DNA from: an uncultured Fimbriimonadales bacterium | GTDB taxonomy: Bacteria > Armatimonadota > Fimbriimonadia > Fimbriimonadales > GBS-DC | Direction of reading: 5' to 3' | Length of the DNA stretch: 33,922 bases | Assembly (NCBI GenBank): GCA_937992175.1 | Contig: CALKLF010000006.1 | Location: 1-33,922 of the forward strand | Shown here: in pieces, positions 1-9,025 of the stretch | How the letters are laid out: every line of letters begins with the position of its first letter | How positions within the stretch are numbered: position 1 is the first letter of the stretch | Made by a program: the position numbers and the translations under genes | The notes under the pieces: model-generated | Told to the model about the DNA's origin: nothing | Seen by the model: only the letters and a program-made list of their open reading frames with translations | Databases searched by the model: none

Positions 1-28
1 CGTCGCGTGGTCAGCCCCCACTCGCCCA

Positions 29-53
29 GCGACGGCAGGAATGCCGTCGCACC
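29..53. repeat. Family C palindrome (GACGGC...GCCGTC)
   Basis: A short perfect hairpin of the form CGACGGCAGG-AATG-CCGTCG lies here. The same word recurs at 32803-32831. It is one of a family of GC-rich palindromes found in the gaps of this window and, in a related form, inside smc. No gene is visible in the first 227 bases; they hold this hairpin and a family B repeat. Confidence 0.75.
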
Positions 54-114
54 CGAAATAGGCGTTCTCAATTTTGAGACGCTTAAGTGCTACCCACCAA
101 AAATGATGCCAAAA

Positions 115-174
115 GAGATTTCTCGCTTCGCTCGGAATGACAACGATTGTCGTTCCAGCGAAGCGAGAAATCTC
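115..174. repeat. Family B inverted repeat (CATTCCGAGCGAAGCG type)
   Basis: Two inverted arms, GAGATTTCTCGCTTCGCTCG and its near complement, flank a short loop containing AATGACAACGATTGTCGTT. Five more copies occur in the window (about 5660, 13506, 17782, 30376, 33613), all between genes or at gene ends. Confidence 0.85.
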
Positions 175-227
175 AGCCGTTTCCGCGGCATCGTCCGTAA
201 GAAGAACTTATCAGACCCCCCTTGCGC

Positions 228-2156
228 TCAACGCCGCGGAAGCTCCACTTCGCTTCCTGCAACCGTCGGTACGGTCTGATAGACTACATACGCCCGTTCT
301 TTCCCCTCGGCGATGAAATTTAGGAAGTAGCCCTTGTCGGTCGGGGAGGACGGCTCGCTAAACGGATTCGCCCTCAGAGTAATCTTCAGGCGTCCTTCTG
401 ACTCAGTGGTCGTATAGGGCGGCGCGATTCCGCCAACTCGTAGTTGGAACCGTTCTGGACGCGCTTCCGTCTCGCTCAGCCCACGCACGCTCTCTGAAAA
501 CCAGTATTCAGGCACAAACAGGACGAACTTCTCGTCGCGAAAGGTCATCGCTGGGCCAGCGAATGTCTGGGAGATGCACTGGCTTGGCGGCGCGGGATAA
601 AACGCTTCCTGAAATCGCCGTCGCTGGGTCGGGCTGAGGCGCTCCAAGAGCAGCGGGTCGCCTCGCTGCGCTGCGTCGCGTTGCGCTGGCGTCAAAGACG
701 CCCAGAATCGGAGCGCGGGCATTGTGTGTACGACCATCTCCATCGGGATTGTGGTGGCATGCACGACGCGCGTTCCGCTCAGATGGTTCAAGCGCAAGCT
801 GCCCCCCACGCGCTCCAGTTGCATCGGCGTCAACGCCGTCGCAAACTCCGCCCACTCATCCAAGATGATTGGCTCGCGCCGTTCGATCTTCGCCTCCAGG
901 GGGCGCAGCAGCCGTTCGGGAATCTCACTCGGACGCAGCCAATAGTAGTCCTTGTGGCGCGCCATCAGCGTATCGCCCTCCAGGCGCAGCCAGAAGTGGG
1001 GAGCGACCCACTCGAAATACGCGCTCATCGCCTCCTCTTCTAACGGCGTCTGCTTTGAGCGATTGCGCGCCTCGCGTCGCCAGTTCTCTGAACGAATGCG
1101 GTATACATCGGCATACAGGTCGAGATTGCGCGACCACGCCCAGTTCATCAAGACATCGAACGCGCTGCCCTGAAGCGGTTCGGGAACAGTGAGCGGGGGC
1201 TTCCTCTCCGCGTGCGGCGCTGCAGGGAGACGCCGCAGTTCCGCAAAATCGGTCTGACACTCGCGCCAAACCTTGCAGAGCGCGTGCGACTCCACGGGCG
1301 AGCGTTCGGCAATGCCCCATCGGTTCAGGCTGAGAGCGCCCGTGAGGTGTTGCTCGATTCCCGCCTCAGAGACGGCGATGAAGTGCAGGTTGAGCCACTG
1401 CGAGCATGGAAGGTAAGTGATTTCCACGCTTTTGAGGCGTTGGTGCTCTTCGTCGCTCATATGCATCGCACGCAGCAGACTGAGCATCTGACGCTCGGTC
1501 GCAGGCGGCAACAGCGCATCCGCGTCCTCTGCCAAATCGGAGCCCAGTGTGAAGCGGCGCGCCGTCCAGATGCGCTCGCGCAAGGCTTCTGGCAGCAGCC
1601 CCAACGCGCGCGCGGCACAGTACGCGCTGGAGGTGGAAAGCTGAGTCCATAACGAGAGCGTCGCGCGCTCTGCGCGCTGGGCGAAATCGGGATCTTTCAC
1701 TGCTTCTTGGATTTGTTGCAGACTATACTGCTGCGTCAAGGCAATTGCTTGTCTGAGCGTCTCCTGCTGATACTGAAGTTCGGTTCGCTGCGCGAGTTGA
1801 TACAGATCGCGTTCGCGCTGGCGTTCAAGAGCGGGCATGCGCAGCACATAGGTCTTCCCGTTAGTCCCCCACTGCCAGCGATAGCGGAGCGTAGAGGCGA
1901 TACGGTTCAGGATCTCGTAGGCGGGTTTATCGGAGACAAGCACGCAGACCTTATCCTCGGCGATTTCAGGCGCAACGGCGAGCGGCGCGCCCGTCTGCGT
2001 CTGAACTCTTTGAATCAGATCTCGCAAGGAGATGAGCGGCTCAGTAAGGCTAAGCGGCTCCTGCAGGCGAGCGTCGGCGCGCAAATCGGGCGTTTCCTGG
2101 GCAAACGCCCCGCACGAAGCCCACGCCCACAATAGCACGGCTATCAGCAAGCGCAT
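228..2156 (-). CDS. Secreted protein with STN/secretin-like N-terminal domain
   Basis: Predicted exported protein of 642 residues. Residues 1-20 form a signal peptide (MRLLIAVLLWAWASCGAFAQ) with likely cleavage after AFAQ. Residues about 40-107 (SLRDLIQRVQTQTG ... YEILNRIASTLRYRW) resemble the short N-terminal domain of secretins and TonB receptors, which packs against partner proteins in the periplasm. The remainder has no motif I recognise and contains no membrane segment, so the protein is probably periplasmic or surface bound. The ATG at 2156 is supported by AGGAGGA seven bases upstream. It stands alone, divergent from ccmA. Function unknown; the domain match is by eye and only moderately certain. 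Confidence 0.75.
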   Translation of the reverse strand: MRLLIAVLLWAWASCGAFAQETPDLRADARLQEPLSLTEPLISLRDLIQRVQTQTGAPLAVAPEIAEDKVCVLVSDKPAYEILNRIASTLRYRWQWGTNGKTYVLRMPALERQRERDLYQLAQRTELQYQQETLRQAIALTQQYSLQQIQEAVKDPDFAQRAERATLSLWTQLSTSSAYCAARALGLLPEALRERIWTARRFTLGSDLAEDADALLPPATERQMLSLLRAMHMSDEEHQRLKSVEITYLPCSQWLNLHFIAVSEAGIEQHLTGALSLNRWGIAERSPVESHALCKVWRECQTDFAELRRLPAAPHAERKPPLTVPEPLQGSAFDVLMNWAWSRNLDLYADVYRIRSENWRREARNRSKQTPLEEEAMSAYFEWVAPHFWLRLEGDTLMARHKDYYWLRPSEIPERLLRPLEAKIERREPIILDEWAEFATALTPMQLERVGGSLRLNHLSGTRVVHATTIPMEMVVHTMPALRFWASLTPAQRDAAQRGDPLLLERLSPTQRRRFQEAFYPAPPSQCISQTFAGPAMTFRDEKFVLFVPEYWFSESVRGLSETEARPERFQLRVGGIAPPYTTTESEGRLKITLRANPFSEPSSPTDKGYFLNFIAEGKERAYVVYQTVPTVAGSEVELPRR

Positions 2157-2241
2157 AAAAGTCCTCCTGAAAGCATATACGACTGGTTAGCTTACGGGGT
2201 TTCGTGGGCAGACCTCGCCGGCGGACACGCCGATAAAAAGG

Positions 2242-2247
2242 TACACT
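2242..2247 (+). promoter_or_regulatory. -10 box of ccmA, leaderless type
   Basis: TACACT preceded by GG ends 8 nt before the ccmA ATG. No Shine-Dalgarno fits in the gap, so transcription would begin at or next to the start codon. Confidence 0.55.
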
Positions 2248-2255
2248 TTTACCAC

Positions 2256-2873
2256 ATGCAGCAGTGGACGCTGGAGTGTCGTCGGCTGGGCAAGCGGTTC
2301 GGCGAGCGGTGGGTCTTTCGTGGGCTGGAATTGCAGATTCCGACGGGTACCGTGCTAATCGTGCGCGGGGCGAACGGCTCGGGCAAAAGCACGCTGATTA
2401 AGCTCGTCGCGGGGCTGCTCGCGCCGACGGAGGGCGCCATCCAACTCTGGCATAACGGCAGCCCCGTGCCCGACCGCACGCGCCTGCTGGGCTGGTGTGC
2501 GGCGGATGGGGCGCTTTATCGGGAACTCACGGGCTATGAGCATCTGCGCTGGTGGGCGCAGGCGCGCGGCTTGCCCGACGCCCCCGACGCGCTGATGGCG
2601 CACTTAGACCGCTTCGAACTGGCACATCGGGCGCACGACTGGGTGCGTGCCTACTCGACGGGCATGCGCCAGCGACTGCGCATGGCGATTGCCACCTACG
2701 GCGACCCCCCGCTGCTGCTGCTCGATGAACCCGATGCGGGGTTAGACCCGTCGGGCTTGAAGTTGCTGAGGCAGGTACTCGATGAGCAAACCCGTTGTGG
2801 AATCGCCCTCTTCGCGACCAATCGTGCCGAGTGCGCCGGGTGGGGCGACCTTGCGCTCGAGCTGGGTGCGTGA
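2256..2873 (+). CDS. ccmA: Heme exporter-type ABC transporter ATPase CcmA
   Basis: ATP-binding subunit of the CcmABCD cytochrome c maturation transporter, which drives release of holo-CcmE from CcmC/D at the inner membrane. The 205-residue length is typical. Visible motifs are Walker A GANGSGKST (residues 38-46), the ABC signature YSTGMRQRLRMA, and Walker B LLLLDEPDAGLD. A -10 box lies 8 nt before the ATG and there is no ribosome binding site, suggesting a leaderless mRNA. The ccmB gene overlaps its 3' end, and only these two ccm genes are present here. Small ABC ATPases resemble one another, but the adjacent CcmB makes the call firm. Confidence 0.88.
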   Translation: MQQWTLECRRLGKRFGERWVFRGLELQIPTGTVLIVRGANGSGKSTLIKLVAGLLAPTEGAIQLWHNGSPVPDRTRLLGWCAADGALYRELTGYEHLRWWAQARGLPDAPDALMAHLDRFELAHRAHDWVRAYSTGMRQRLRMAIATYGDPPLLLLDEPDAGLDPSGLKLLRQVLDEQTRCGIALFATNRAECAGWGDLALELGA

Positions 2874-3516
2874 GATTCGCGCCATCTGGCTCAAGGACCT
2901 GCGGCAGGAGTGGCGACTGCGTCAGGGGATAGTGGCGTCGCTGTTGATGGGCGTCGCGACAGTGGTGGGTGTGGGCTTCGCCTCGCTGGGGCAGACGCTC
3001 TCGGCAGGGCTGCAGGCGGGGCTGTTCTGGGTCGCCGTGCTGTTCGGCATGTTCCCTGCGCTCGCGCGTGGGTTTATCGTGGAAGAGGAGACGGGCACGG
3101 CGGATTTGTTGCGCGTGGCGGCGCGCCCCGCAAGTGTGTTCTGGGGCAAGTGGCTGTTTCATGCAACGCTGTACCTGCTGTTGAGTGGCGCGCTGGTTCC
3201 GCTCTACGCGCTGCTGGTTGCGCCGCTTAGCGGGCATCTCGGCGGCTGGCTACTGCTGTGGCTGGGGGGCGGATTCTGCCTGACGAGCGTGTTGACGCTC
3301 TGCGGGGCGTTCGTGGCGCAGACGGCGGTGCGCGGTGCGCTGCTGGCGGGTCTCACCTTCCCCATGCTGCTGCCGCTGATTCTGATCCTGATTGCGGGTT
3401 CGCGTCAGGCGATCGAGGGCGTCTTCCCCGCCGAGCCGCTGCAGGGGGTGTTTGGCTACGCGCTCGCACTCAGCGCCGGCGGCGCGTGGGTGTTCGAAAA
3501 AGTGTGGCAGGAGTAA
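2782..3516 (+). CDS. ccmB: Heme exporter membrane subunit CcmB
   Basis: Membrane subunit paired with CcmA in cytochrome c biogenesis. The 244-residue reading has six hydrophobic segments and the family region around GMFPALARGFIVEEETGTADLL, where CcmB normally has FxxxxxDG/EDG-LE. The ATG at 2782 would overlap ccmA by 92 bases and give a proline/serine-rich leader not expected in CcmB. A GTG at 2866 (residue 29, VREIRAIWLKDL) gives 216 residues, close to the family norm, and an 8-base overlap with ccmA, so it is the more likely start. The two genes are translationally coupled. The family call is secure; the start is not. Confidence 0.87.
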   Translation: MSKPVVESPSSRPIVPSAPGGATLRSSWVREIRAIWLKDLRQEWRLRQGIVASLLMGVATVVGVGFASLGQTLSAGLQAGLFWVAVLFGMFPALARGFIVEEETGTADLLRVAARPASVFWGKWLFHATLYLLLSGALVPLYALLVAPLSGHLGGWLLLWLGGGFCLTSVLTLCGAFVAQTAVRGALLAGLTFPMLLPLILILIAGSRQAIEGVFPAEPLQGVFGYALALSAGGAWVFEKVWQE

Positions 3517-3523
3517 ATTAGGG

Positions 3524-3529
3524 TACAAT
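3524..3529 (+). promoter_or_regulatory. -10 box upstream of the broken nuclease gene
   Basis: GGG-TACAAT lies just after the ccmB stop. It is followed by GGAGG at 3555-3559 and an ATG at 3565, so this promoter gives a conventional leader. Confidence 0.4.
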
Positions 3530-3564
3530 CCCCAAGCAGAGCTAAATCGCGGATGGAGGCTCGC

Positions 3565-4117
3565 ATGCGCAGGCGAACCCAGGCGGGTCTGGTTGAGCAA
3601 ACCCTGAAAGAGCTCGGCGGCTATGCTACCCTCAACGACCTGTACCAGCGCATTGATGCGAGCGACTGGGGCACACATCGGTTACTGTACTACTGTCGCC
3701 TACCAGGACAAGAGTCGCGTATTTGCAGGGAAAAGGCTTGGTCAAATCTCCAGCCTGAGGGATTTCCCGAAGTTTACCTATGAAAATCTCGTCCAAAAAG
3801 CGCGTAGCGTTGATGTGATATGGTTCAAAAAATATGGAAATGGTTGTTTGTTTCCCTTTTCGTTTTTCGAGATTGAGCACACGACGGACTTCAACCGCTC
3901 GCTGATTAAGCTCGGCGACTTCGGGTTTCTCGCAGCGAAGTTCTGTATCGTCGCGGCGAAGCGTCGCGAAGAAGAGTTCCATCGTACTCTGGGTCAAGAG
4001 GTCTTTCGCTTCCTGCGCGAGCGAGTCGAGTTCCTCGCATACGAAGATCTGCAAAAAGACTACGAAAGAACGCGAGAGAGTCGGTGTCTGCGCTTAGCCA
4101 GAATAGTCGGCGCGTAG
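3565..4117 (+). pseudogene. Broken wHTH / PD-(D/E)XK endonuclease-like gene
   Basis: Two reading frames together make one recognisable protein. The first frame, starting at ATG 3565 behind GGAGG, gives a winged-helix-like segment (LVEQTLKELGGYATLNDLYQ ... ASDWGTH). The second frame, from about 3690, gives QDKSRVFAGKRLGQISSL, then SVDVIWF and FFEIEHTTDFNRSL, and ends at 4117. The D...ExEHT arrangement resembles the core of restriction-endonuclease-fold proteins that carry an N-terminal wHTH. The join near 3680-3700 requires a shift of one base, and the product (about 185 residues) is shorter than intact relatives as I know them, so an internal deletion is likely. Either frame alone lacks half of the protein. 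Real decay seems more likely than sequencing error because material is missing as well as shifted. Confidence 0.6.
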
Positions 4118-4161
4118 TAGAACCGTATCACTTTTTGCTCCAGCTGCTTGCAAATCTGGGG

Positions 4162-4167
4162 TATACT
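4162..4167 (+). promoter_or_regulatory. -10 box of the thiC transcript
   Basis: GGGG-TATACT sits about 15 nt before the TPP riboswitch, the right distance for a transcript that begins just ahead of the aptamer. No good -35 box is seen at 16-18 nt. Confidence 0.6.
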
Positions 4168-4177
4168 CTTTTTTTAC

Positions 4178-4268
4178 CGCGGGGGGAGCTGCGAACGCGG
4201 CTGAGACCTTGCGACGGCAAGGGACCCCTTGAACCTGATCCGGGTAATACCGGCGGAGGGAACGCGGC
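4178..4268 (+). ncRNA. TPP riboswitch (THI element)
   Basis: The conserved thi-box words are present in order: CTGAGA at 4201-4206, ACCCCTTGAACCTGATC at 4224-4240, and the GGGTAATACCGGCGGAGGGAA block ending near 4262. Together these form the thiamine pyrophosphate aptamer. It lies between a -10 box and thiC, whose ribosome binding site (TGGAGGT at 4323-4329) is about 55 nt downstream. No clear terminator hairpin with a U-run is seen, so control by sequestering the ribosome site is more likely than transcription termination. Confidence 0.93.
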
Positions 4269-4332
4269 GAGCGACGCTCACTGCTACCTTCCATCGCTGC
4301 TTGCGCCCCCGCGAGTTCATCTCTGGAGGTAA

Positions 4333-5658
<1,326 letters not shown>

Positions 5659-5659
5659 T

Positions 5660-5716
5660 GCTGCGCTCGGAATGCCGCTTTTGTCATTCCGAGCAAGCTT
5701 TTACGGAAAATCTCGT
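5660..5716. repeat. Degenerate family B repeat at a gene end
   Basis: Arms GCTGCGCTCGGAATG and CATTCCGAGC face each other. The copy lies between the thiC stop and the convergent gene and encodes the last ten or so codons (RFSVKACSE) and the TGA of the membrane protein that ends at 5684. Confidence 0.7.
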
Positions 5717-7210
5717 CAGAAGTTGCGCTCCCCACGTAATCAGCCCCACATCGAACAGCGTTTTGCCCAGCTGAGGCAGATACATGTAGTGTTCAAAGTA
5801 GTGCAGGAACGCCATCGGCAGGAAGGCGAGCGCATGCCATAGGAGCGCGCCGCCCAGCAACGCGCGCCCACGCCAGAATGCCGTGAGCACGCCCAGATAG
5901 AGCAGCGTACCCACAAGGTTGTCCCAGCCCTGCTTGTCCAACAGCAGGATTTCGAAGTTCGTTCCCACCGACTGCCAGTATTGCCACTGCGCGGTGGGCG
6001 GGATCAGCTCGGTTAGATAGCTCATAATCGGTCCTGTGAGGCTGCTGCGGAGTTGTTGCTGCTGATAGCGCGTCGGCTCGGTAGGGAGCAGACTGATGCG
6101 CAGTGCGATAATCAGCGCCCCAGCAAGCGCAACTGCGCCGAACGCCTTCCAGCCCCACGCGCTCCACTGCCGTCGTCGCCAGAAGGCGAGCGCGCCGATG
6201 AGGGGAATCAGCATGATTGGCTGTTCGTAGCTGCCGAGCGCGAGCAAGTAGAACGCGCCGCCCAGCCCCAGCCAGCCCCGGCGACGCGCCGACGCCCCCC
6301 GCAGCAGGCAATACATCGTCCACACACTGAACATCGTGCCCAACAACGCCGTGCGTGAGGGAACCCATGTAATCAGGCGCGTGTAGTGCGTCTCCAGCAA
6401 GCGGTCAAAGCCCCAGAAGAGCGCGCCAACGGCAAGAAAGAGGGGAAGCCAGCTCCCGCGAAGCACCTCTCCCTTGCCTATCTTCTCCCCCTCACCCCCT
6501 GGGCCCCTTCTGATAAGGGTACACGGCTCCACCTCAACTGCGGACGCAACTGTCTCATTTTCCCCTGCTTGCTGAACCTCACCCCCCAGCCCCCTCTTAG
6601 CGCGATGTTGCACCTCACCCCCAAGTCCTCTCTCCGTAAACGGAGAGGGGGAGTCGGGCGTGTGCGCATCAGTTTCACCCCCCTCTCCGTTTACGGAGAG
6701 GGGGAACCGAGGGGTGAGATTAGAAAATTTGCTGCTGTGTCGTACCACGCCTATCCCTACGACAGCCAGCCCCACAAACCACCACGCCGACCAGTTGCCC
6801 AGCGCGTAAGTCAGCCCTGTCTGTTGCAGGCTCGACGCGGCGGCGACTCCCATCGCAAGCCAGTCAGCGCGGGGATTATCAACAAGAAGAGCGTAGGCGC
6901 GCGTCAGGAAAAACGCCCCTATCGCCGTGAGCACCATCAGCAGCCAGTTCGTGAGCCGAAAGCCCCACGCCGTCTCCCCATACAGGGCGTGATCGAGGAC
7001 GATTGAGAGGCTCGAAATCGGGCGGTAGAAGCCGTTCTCCAGCAGCCAGTCGCCCACGAACCAGCGCCATGCGCCCGCCAGCCCGCCCGTGCGCTGCACA
7101 GCGTCCAGCATAACAGCAGTGTCGCTGTCGGCGCGTAGCGGAAGCTCCAGAAACACCTGGGGCAGGGCGAGCGCGTGCGCGAGCAAAATCGCCCCCAGCG
7201 CCGCCCACAC
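5684..7210 (-). CDS. Multi-pass membrane glycosyltransferase-like protein with in-frame repeat insertion
   Basis: Polytopic inner-membrane protein of about 508 residues. The segment FYRPISSLSIVLDHALYG (about residues 61-78), followed by GFRLTNWLL, is typical of the GT39/TMTC-like mannosyltransferase-type families that use lipid-linked sugars, and the first loop carries an acidic pair (RADSDTA). About ten hydrophobic segments are visible. Residues about 163-246 are unlike the rest: hydrophilic, Gly/Pro/Arg rich, and encoded by family A palindromes inserted without breaking the frame. The C-terminus is read from a family B repeat. The start is uncertain; GTG at 7210, seven bases after the ferredoxin stop, is preferred because an upstream start would overlap ferredoxin. 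Substrate unknown. Confidence 0.72.
   Translation of the reverse strand: MWAALGAILLAHALALPQVFLELPLRADSDTAVMLDAVQRTGGLAGAWRWFVGDWLLENGFYRPISSLSIVLDHALYGETAWGFRLTNWLLMVLTAIGAFFLTRAYALLVDNPRADWLAMGVAAASSLQQTGLTYALGNWSAWWFVGLAVVGIGVVRHSSKFSNLTPRFPLSVNGEGGETDAHTPDSPSPFTERGLGGEVQHRAKRGLGGEVQQAGENETVASAVEVEPCTLIRRGPGGEGEKIGKGEVLRGSWLPLFLAVGALFWGFDRLLETHYTRLITWVPSRTALLGTMFSVWTMYCLLRGASARRRGWLGLGGAFYLLALGSYEQPIMLIPLIGALAFWRRRQWSAWGWKAFGAVALAGALIIALRISLLPTEPTRYQQQQLRSSLTGPIMSYLTELIPPTAQWQYWQSVGTNFEILLLDKQGWDNLVGTLLYLGVLTAFWRGRALLGGALLWHALAFLPMAFLHYFEHYMYLPQLGKTLFDVGLITWGAQLLTRFSVKACSE
6485..6718. repeat. Family A palindrome cluster inside a membrane-protein gene
   Basis: Contains CTCACCCCC words, two CTCTCCGT-TTACGGAGAG hairpins and a terminal GGGGTGAG, the signature of family A. 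The part near 6511-6523 (TGATAAGGGTACA) recurs at 22421-22433. The whole block stays open in the coding frame of the minus-strand gene. Confidence 0.85.
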
Positions 7211-7217
7211 GCCCCAA

Positions 7218-7460
7218 CTACTTGCTCTGCTTGAAGAAGTTCGCGTTCTTCTCAATATAGTGGCGCCATTCGGGGGGCACTTCCGTGTCCGCATAGATGG
7301 CGTTCACGGGGCACTCTGGCTCGCACAGCCCGCAGTCGATGCATTCGTCGGGATGGATATAGAGCTGATCCTCGCCCTCGTAGATGCAGTCTACGGGGCA
7401 GACCGCGACGCAAGATTTATCCTTCACACCGATACAGGGTTCCGTGATAACATACGGCAT
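7218..7460 (-). CDS. 7Fe-type ferredoxin (3Fe-4S + 4Fe-4S)
   Basis: Small cytosolic electron carrier of 80 residues. Cysteines 9, 17, 21 and 25 have the spacing of a [3Fe-4S] half-site with the start of the 4Fe site, and Cys40, 43, 46 and 50 follow CxxCxxCxxxCP. This is the Azotobacter/Thermus 7Fe arrangement, in which cysteines from both halves complete the two clusters. AGGAGG lies about 8 nt before the ATG and a GGG-TATCCT -10 box lies upstream, so this gene has a conventional leader. It precedes the membrane-protein gene by a few bases on the same strand. Redox partners are not evident in the window; the Rieske oxygenase is 20 kb away. Confidence 0.93.
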   Translation of the reverse strand: MPYVITEPCIGVKDKSCVAVCPVDCIYEGEDQLYIHPDECIDCGLCEPECPVNAIYADTEVPPEWRHYIEKNANFFKQSK

Positions 7461-7494
7461 AACGATAGCCTCCTGTAATAGGATACCCGATGAC

Positions 7495-8145
7495 CTACTG
7501 GATGTGTGGCTCGTCGCGATAGCGTTCGAGGATGCGTTGCGCTACATCGCGGAGCATGTCGGGCAGTTCCTTGCCGCGGACAGGCTTGGTTGGCTCCCGA
7601 TAGAGGGGCGAGCCTGCGCCAATCCAGCCGCCCTGCGCCAGATACTGCAACGCGCGGTAGGCGGGGTGGTTCCTGTCGAGCTTGATGGTCGGCTGCGTCT
7701 CGAATCGCGTTTTGCCGTGCGGCGCGCCAATCTGGGCGCGCATCTGGGTGTCCAGTCGCTGCGCGTATTGTGCGAGCATCTGCCCGACTTGATACCGCGG
7801 CATCGGCTTGCCTGCACTGAAACGCGGTGGGATTGCTCCGCGCGCCTTGAGTTCCTTAAGGGCGGGCTGTACCCACACAGGATGCTTGCTCTCCAGACGC
7901 GCTGCGCCCGCGCTCGCAGTGCTAATCGGCTTCTGGAATGCTTCCGTTAACCCACGCTCGAGATTAACTACGAACTCAGCGGTTAGGACAGCGACCTCAT
8001 AACCTGTTAGCGACTCATCGTAGGCGGAAGTCGGCTTCGGCGGGGTCGCATGGAAGTCGGGCTGACGCTGAGACCCTTGCGACCAGAGCAGACTCATTAG
8101 CAGCAGGTTCAACCCCACTGCGCGGCGCAGTGCAGAACGATTCAT
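7495..8145 (-). CDS. Exported SLH-like protein
   Basis: Protein of 216 residues with a hydrophobic N-terminal segment (residues 8-24) that looks like a signal peptide. The body shows degenerate S-layer-homology-like units: [14 protein letters not shown], then [17 protein letters not shown], then [19 protein letters not shown]...[14 protein letters not shown] domains bind secondary cell wall polymers or, in Armatimonadota and Thermus relatives, tether the outer envelope to peptidoglycan. The ATG at 8145 has no ribosome binding site but a CATAAT box 7 nt upstream. It stands ahead of the ferredoxin gene with a 34-base gap. The SLH assignment is by eye and only moderately firm. Confidence 0.68.
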   Translation of the reverse strand: MNRSALRRAVGLNLLLMSLLWSQGSQRQPDFHATPPKPTSAYDESLTGYEVAVLTAEFVVNLERGLTEAFQKPISTASAGAARLESKHPVWVQPALKELKARGAIPPRFSAGKPMPRYQVGQMLAQYAQRLDTQMRAQIGAPHGKTRFETQPTIKLDRNHPAYRALQYLAQGGWIGAGSPLYREPTKPVRGKELPDMLRDVAQRILERYRDEPHIQ

Positions 8146-8152
8146 ACCCGTA

Positions 8153-8158
8153 ATTATG
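8153..8158 (-). promoter_or_regulatory. -10 box of the SLH-like gene, leaderless type
   Basis: CATAAT on the minus strand ends 7 nt before the ATG at 8145, with no Shine-Dalgarno between them. Confidence 0.45.
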
Positions 8159-8311
8159 GCAGATTACGAGAGAAAACGGGACCCCTCACAGTACTCGGTA
8201 TAGAAAGGTTAAGCGCAAGCGAAAATACGCCCTTCGAATCTAAACCTAAAACCCTTTCTACGACGGTCTCTTATGACACTTTACTAAATTCCGATATTTT
8301 TCTATAATACC

Positions 8312-8341
8312 TTGCAATTTGGCGTCAGCTTGGGGTATACT
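8312..8341 (+). promoter_or_regulatory. Promoter of the MerR-type gene, leaderless type
   Basis: TTGCAA (8312-8317), an 18-nt spacer, then GGGG-TATACT (8336-8341) and 9 nt to the ATG at 8351. A second TATACT directly abuts the ATG (8345-8350), making a direct repeat. This is the only leaderless promoter here with a convincing -35 box. Confidence 0.65.
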
Positions 8342-8350
8342 CTGTATACT

Positions 8351-9025
8351 ATGAAACCCATCGAGGCACTGAAACAGTATCGGGAGCAAGAGGGTTTCAC
8401 CATCGAAGAGCTCGTGGCGATTGCGAATAGTCTGTTGGAGCAGTGGGCGCCCATCCAGCCGCGCTACAAGGTGGTGCCGTTTCCAGATGTGCGCACCGTA
8501 CGGTTCTACACGGCGCATCGGCTAATCGACCCGCCGACGCGCCGACGCGGCAACCGGGTGCTGTACGACTATCACCACTTGCTCCAGCTGGTTACACTCA
8601 AAACACTCCAGGCGCAGTATATCCCTCTGCGTGCGGTGCGCCGCATGATTGAGGGGAAGACGAACGCCGAGCTGGAGCAGTTGATTGAATCGGTGCTGGA
8701 GCAGCGTTCCGACGCGGCGCTGGCGAAGCAGATGGGCGAAGCAGCAAAAGCGATGGTTGCCGAGACGGCAGTCGTGTATGCGCCCGCCACGCGCCCCTCT
8801 GAAAGCCCCTACCCCACCCCTATCGAAGCGCATCAGTTCGTGCTAACGAGCTGGGCGGTGCTGACGGTAGACCCGCAGGCGGCGCGCAACGCTAACATCA
8901 CTGAAATCAATCGCATTGCCGACATGGTGCGATTGAGCTTGCAGAAAGCCTATCACGAGCACAACGATGGTGAAACGAAACCTGTTGCGGTGACAACAGG
9001 CAAAACACGAACCCGTAATCGCTAA
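8351..9025 (+). CDS. MerR-family-like transcriptional regulator
   Basis: Predicted DNA-binding protein of 224 residues. After a short N-terminal helix ([20 protein letters not shown]), residues about 30-105 match a MerR-type winged helix: [21 protein letters not shown], then [20 protein letters not shown], then [10 protein letters not shown]. In classical MerR proteins the order is RYYxxxGLL, RxY, and LxxIxxxL. The C-terminal third has no known effector-binding signature. The start at 8351 is chosen because a leaderless promoter ends 9 nt before it; an upstream in-frame ATG at 8312 lies within the promoter. Its TAA directly abuts the ATG of the MTA phosphorylase gene, so the two are probably one operon. 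Confidence 0.78.
   Translation: MKPIEALKQYREQEGFTIEELVAIANSLLEQWAPIQPRYKVVPFPDVRTVRFYTAHRLIDPPTRRRGNRVLYDYHHLLQLVTLKTLQAQYIPLRAVRRMIEGKTNAELEQLIESVLEQRSDAALAKQMGEAAKAMVAETAVVYAPATRPSESPYPTPIEAHQFVLTSWAVLTVDPQAARNANITEINRIADMVRLSLQKAYHEHNDGETKPVAVTTGKTRTRNR

Noticed and set aside
7-279. Plus-strand frame of 90 residues at the left edge
   Set aside because: It runs through two palindromes and into the antisense of the secreted-protein gene; composition is not gene-like.
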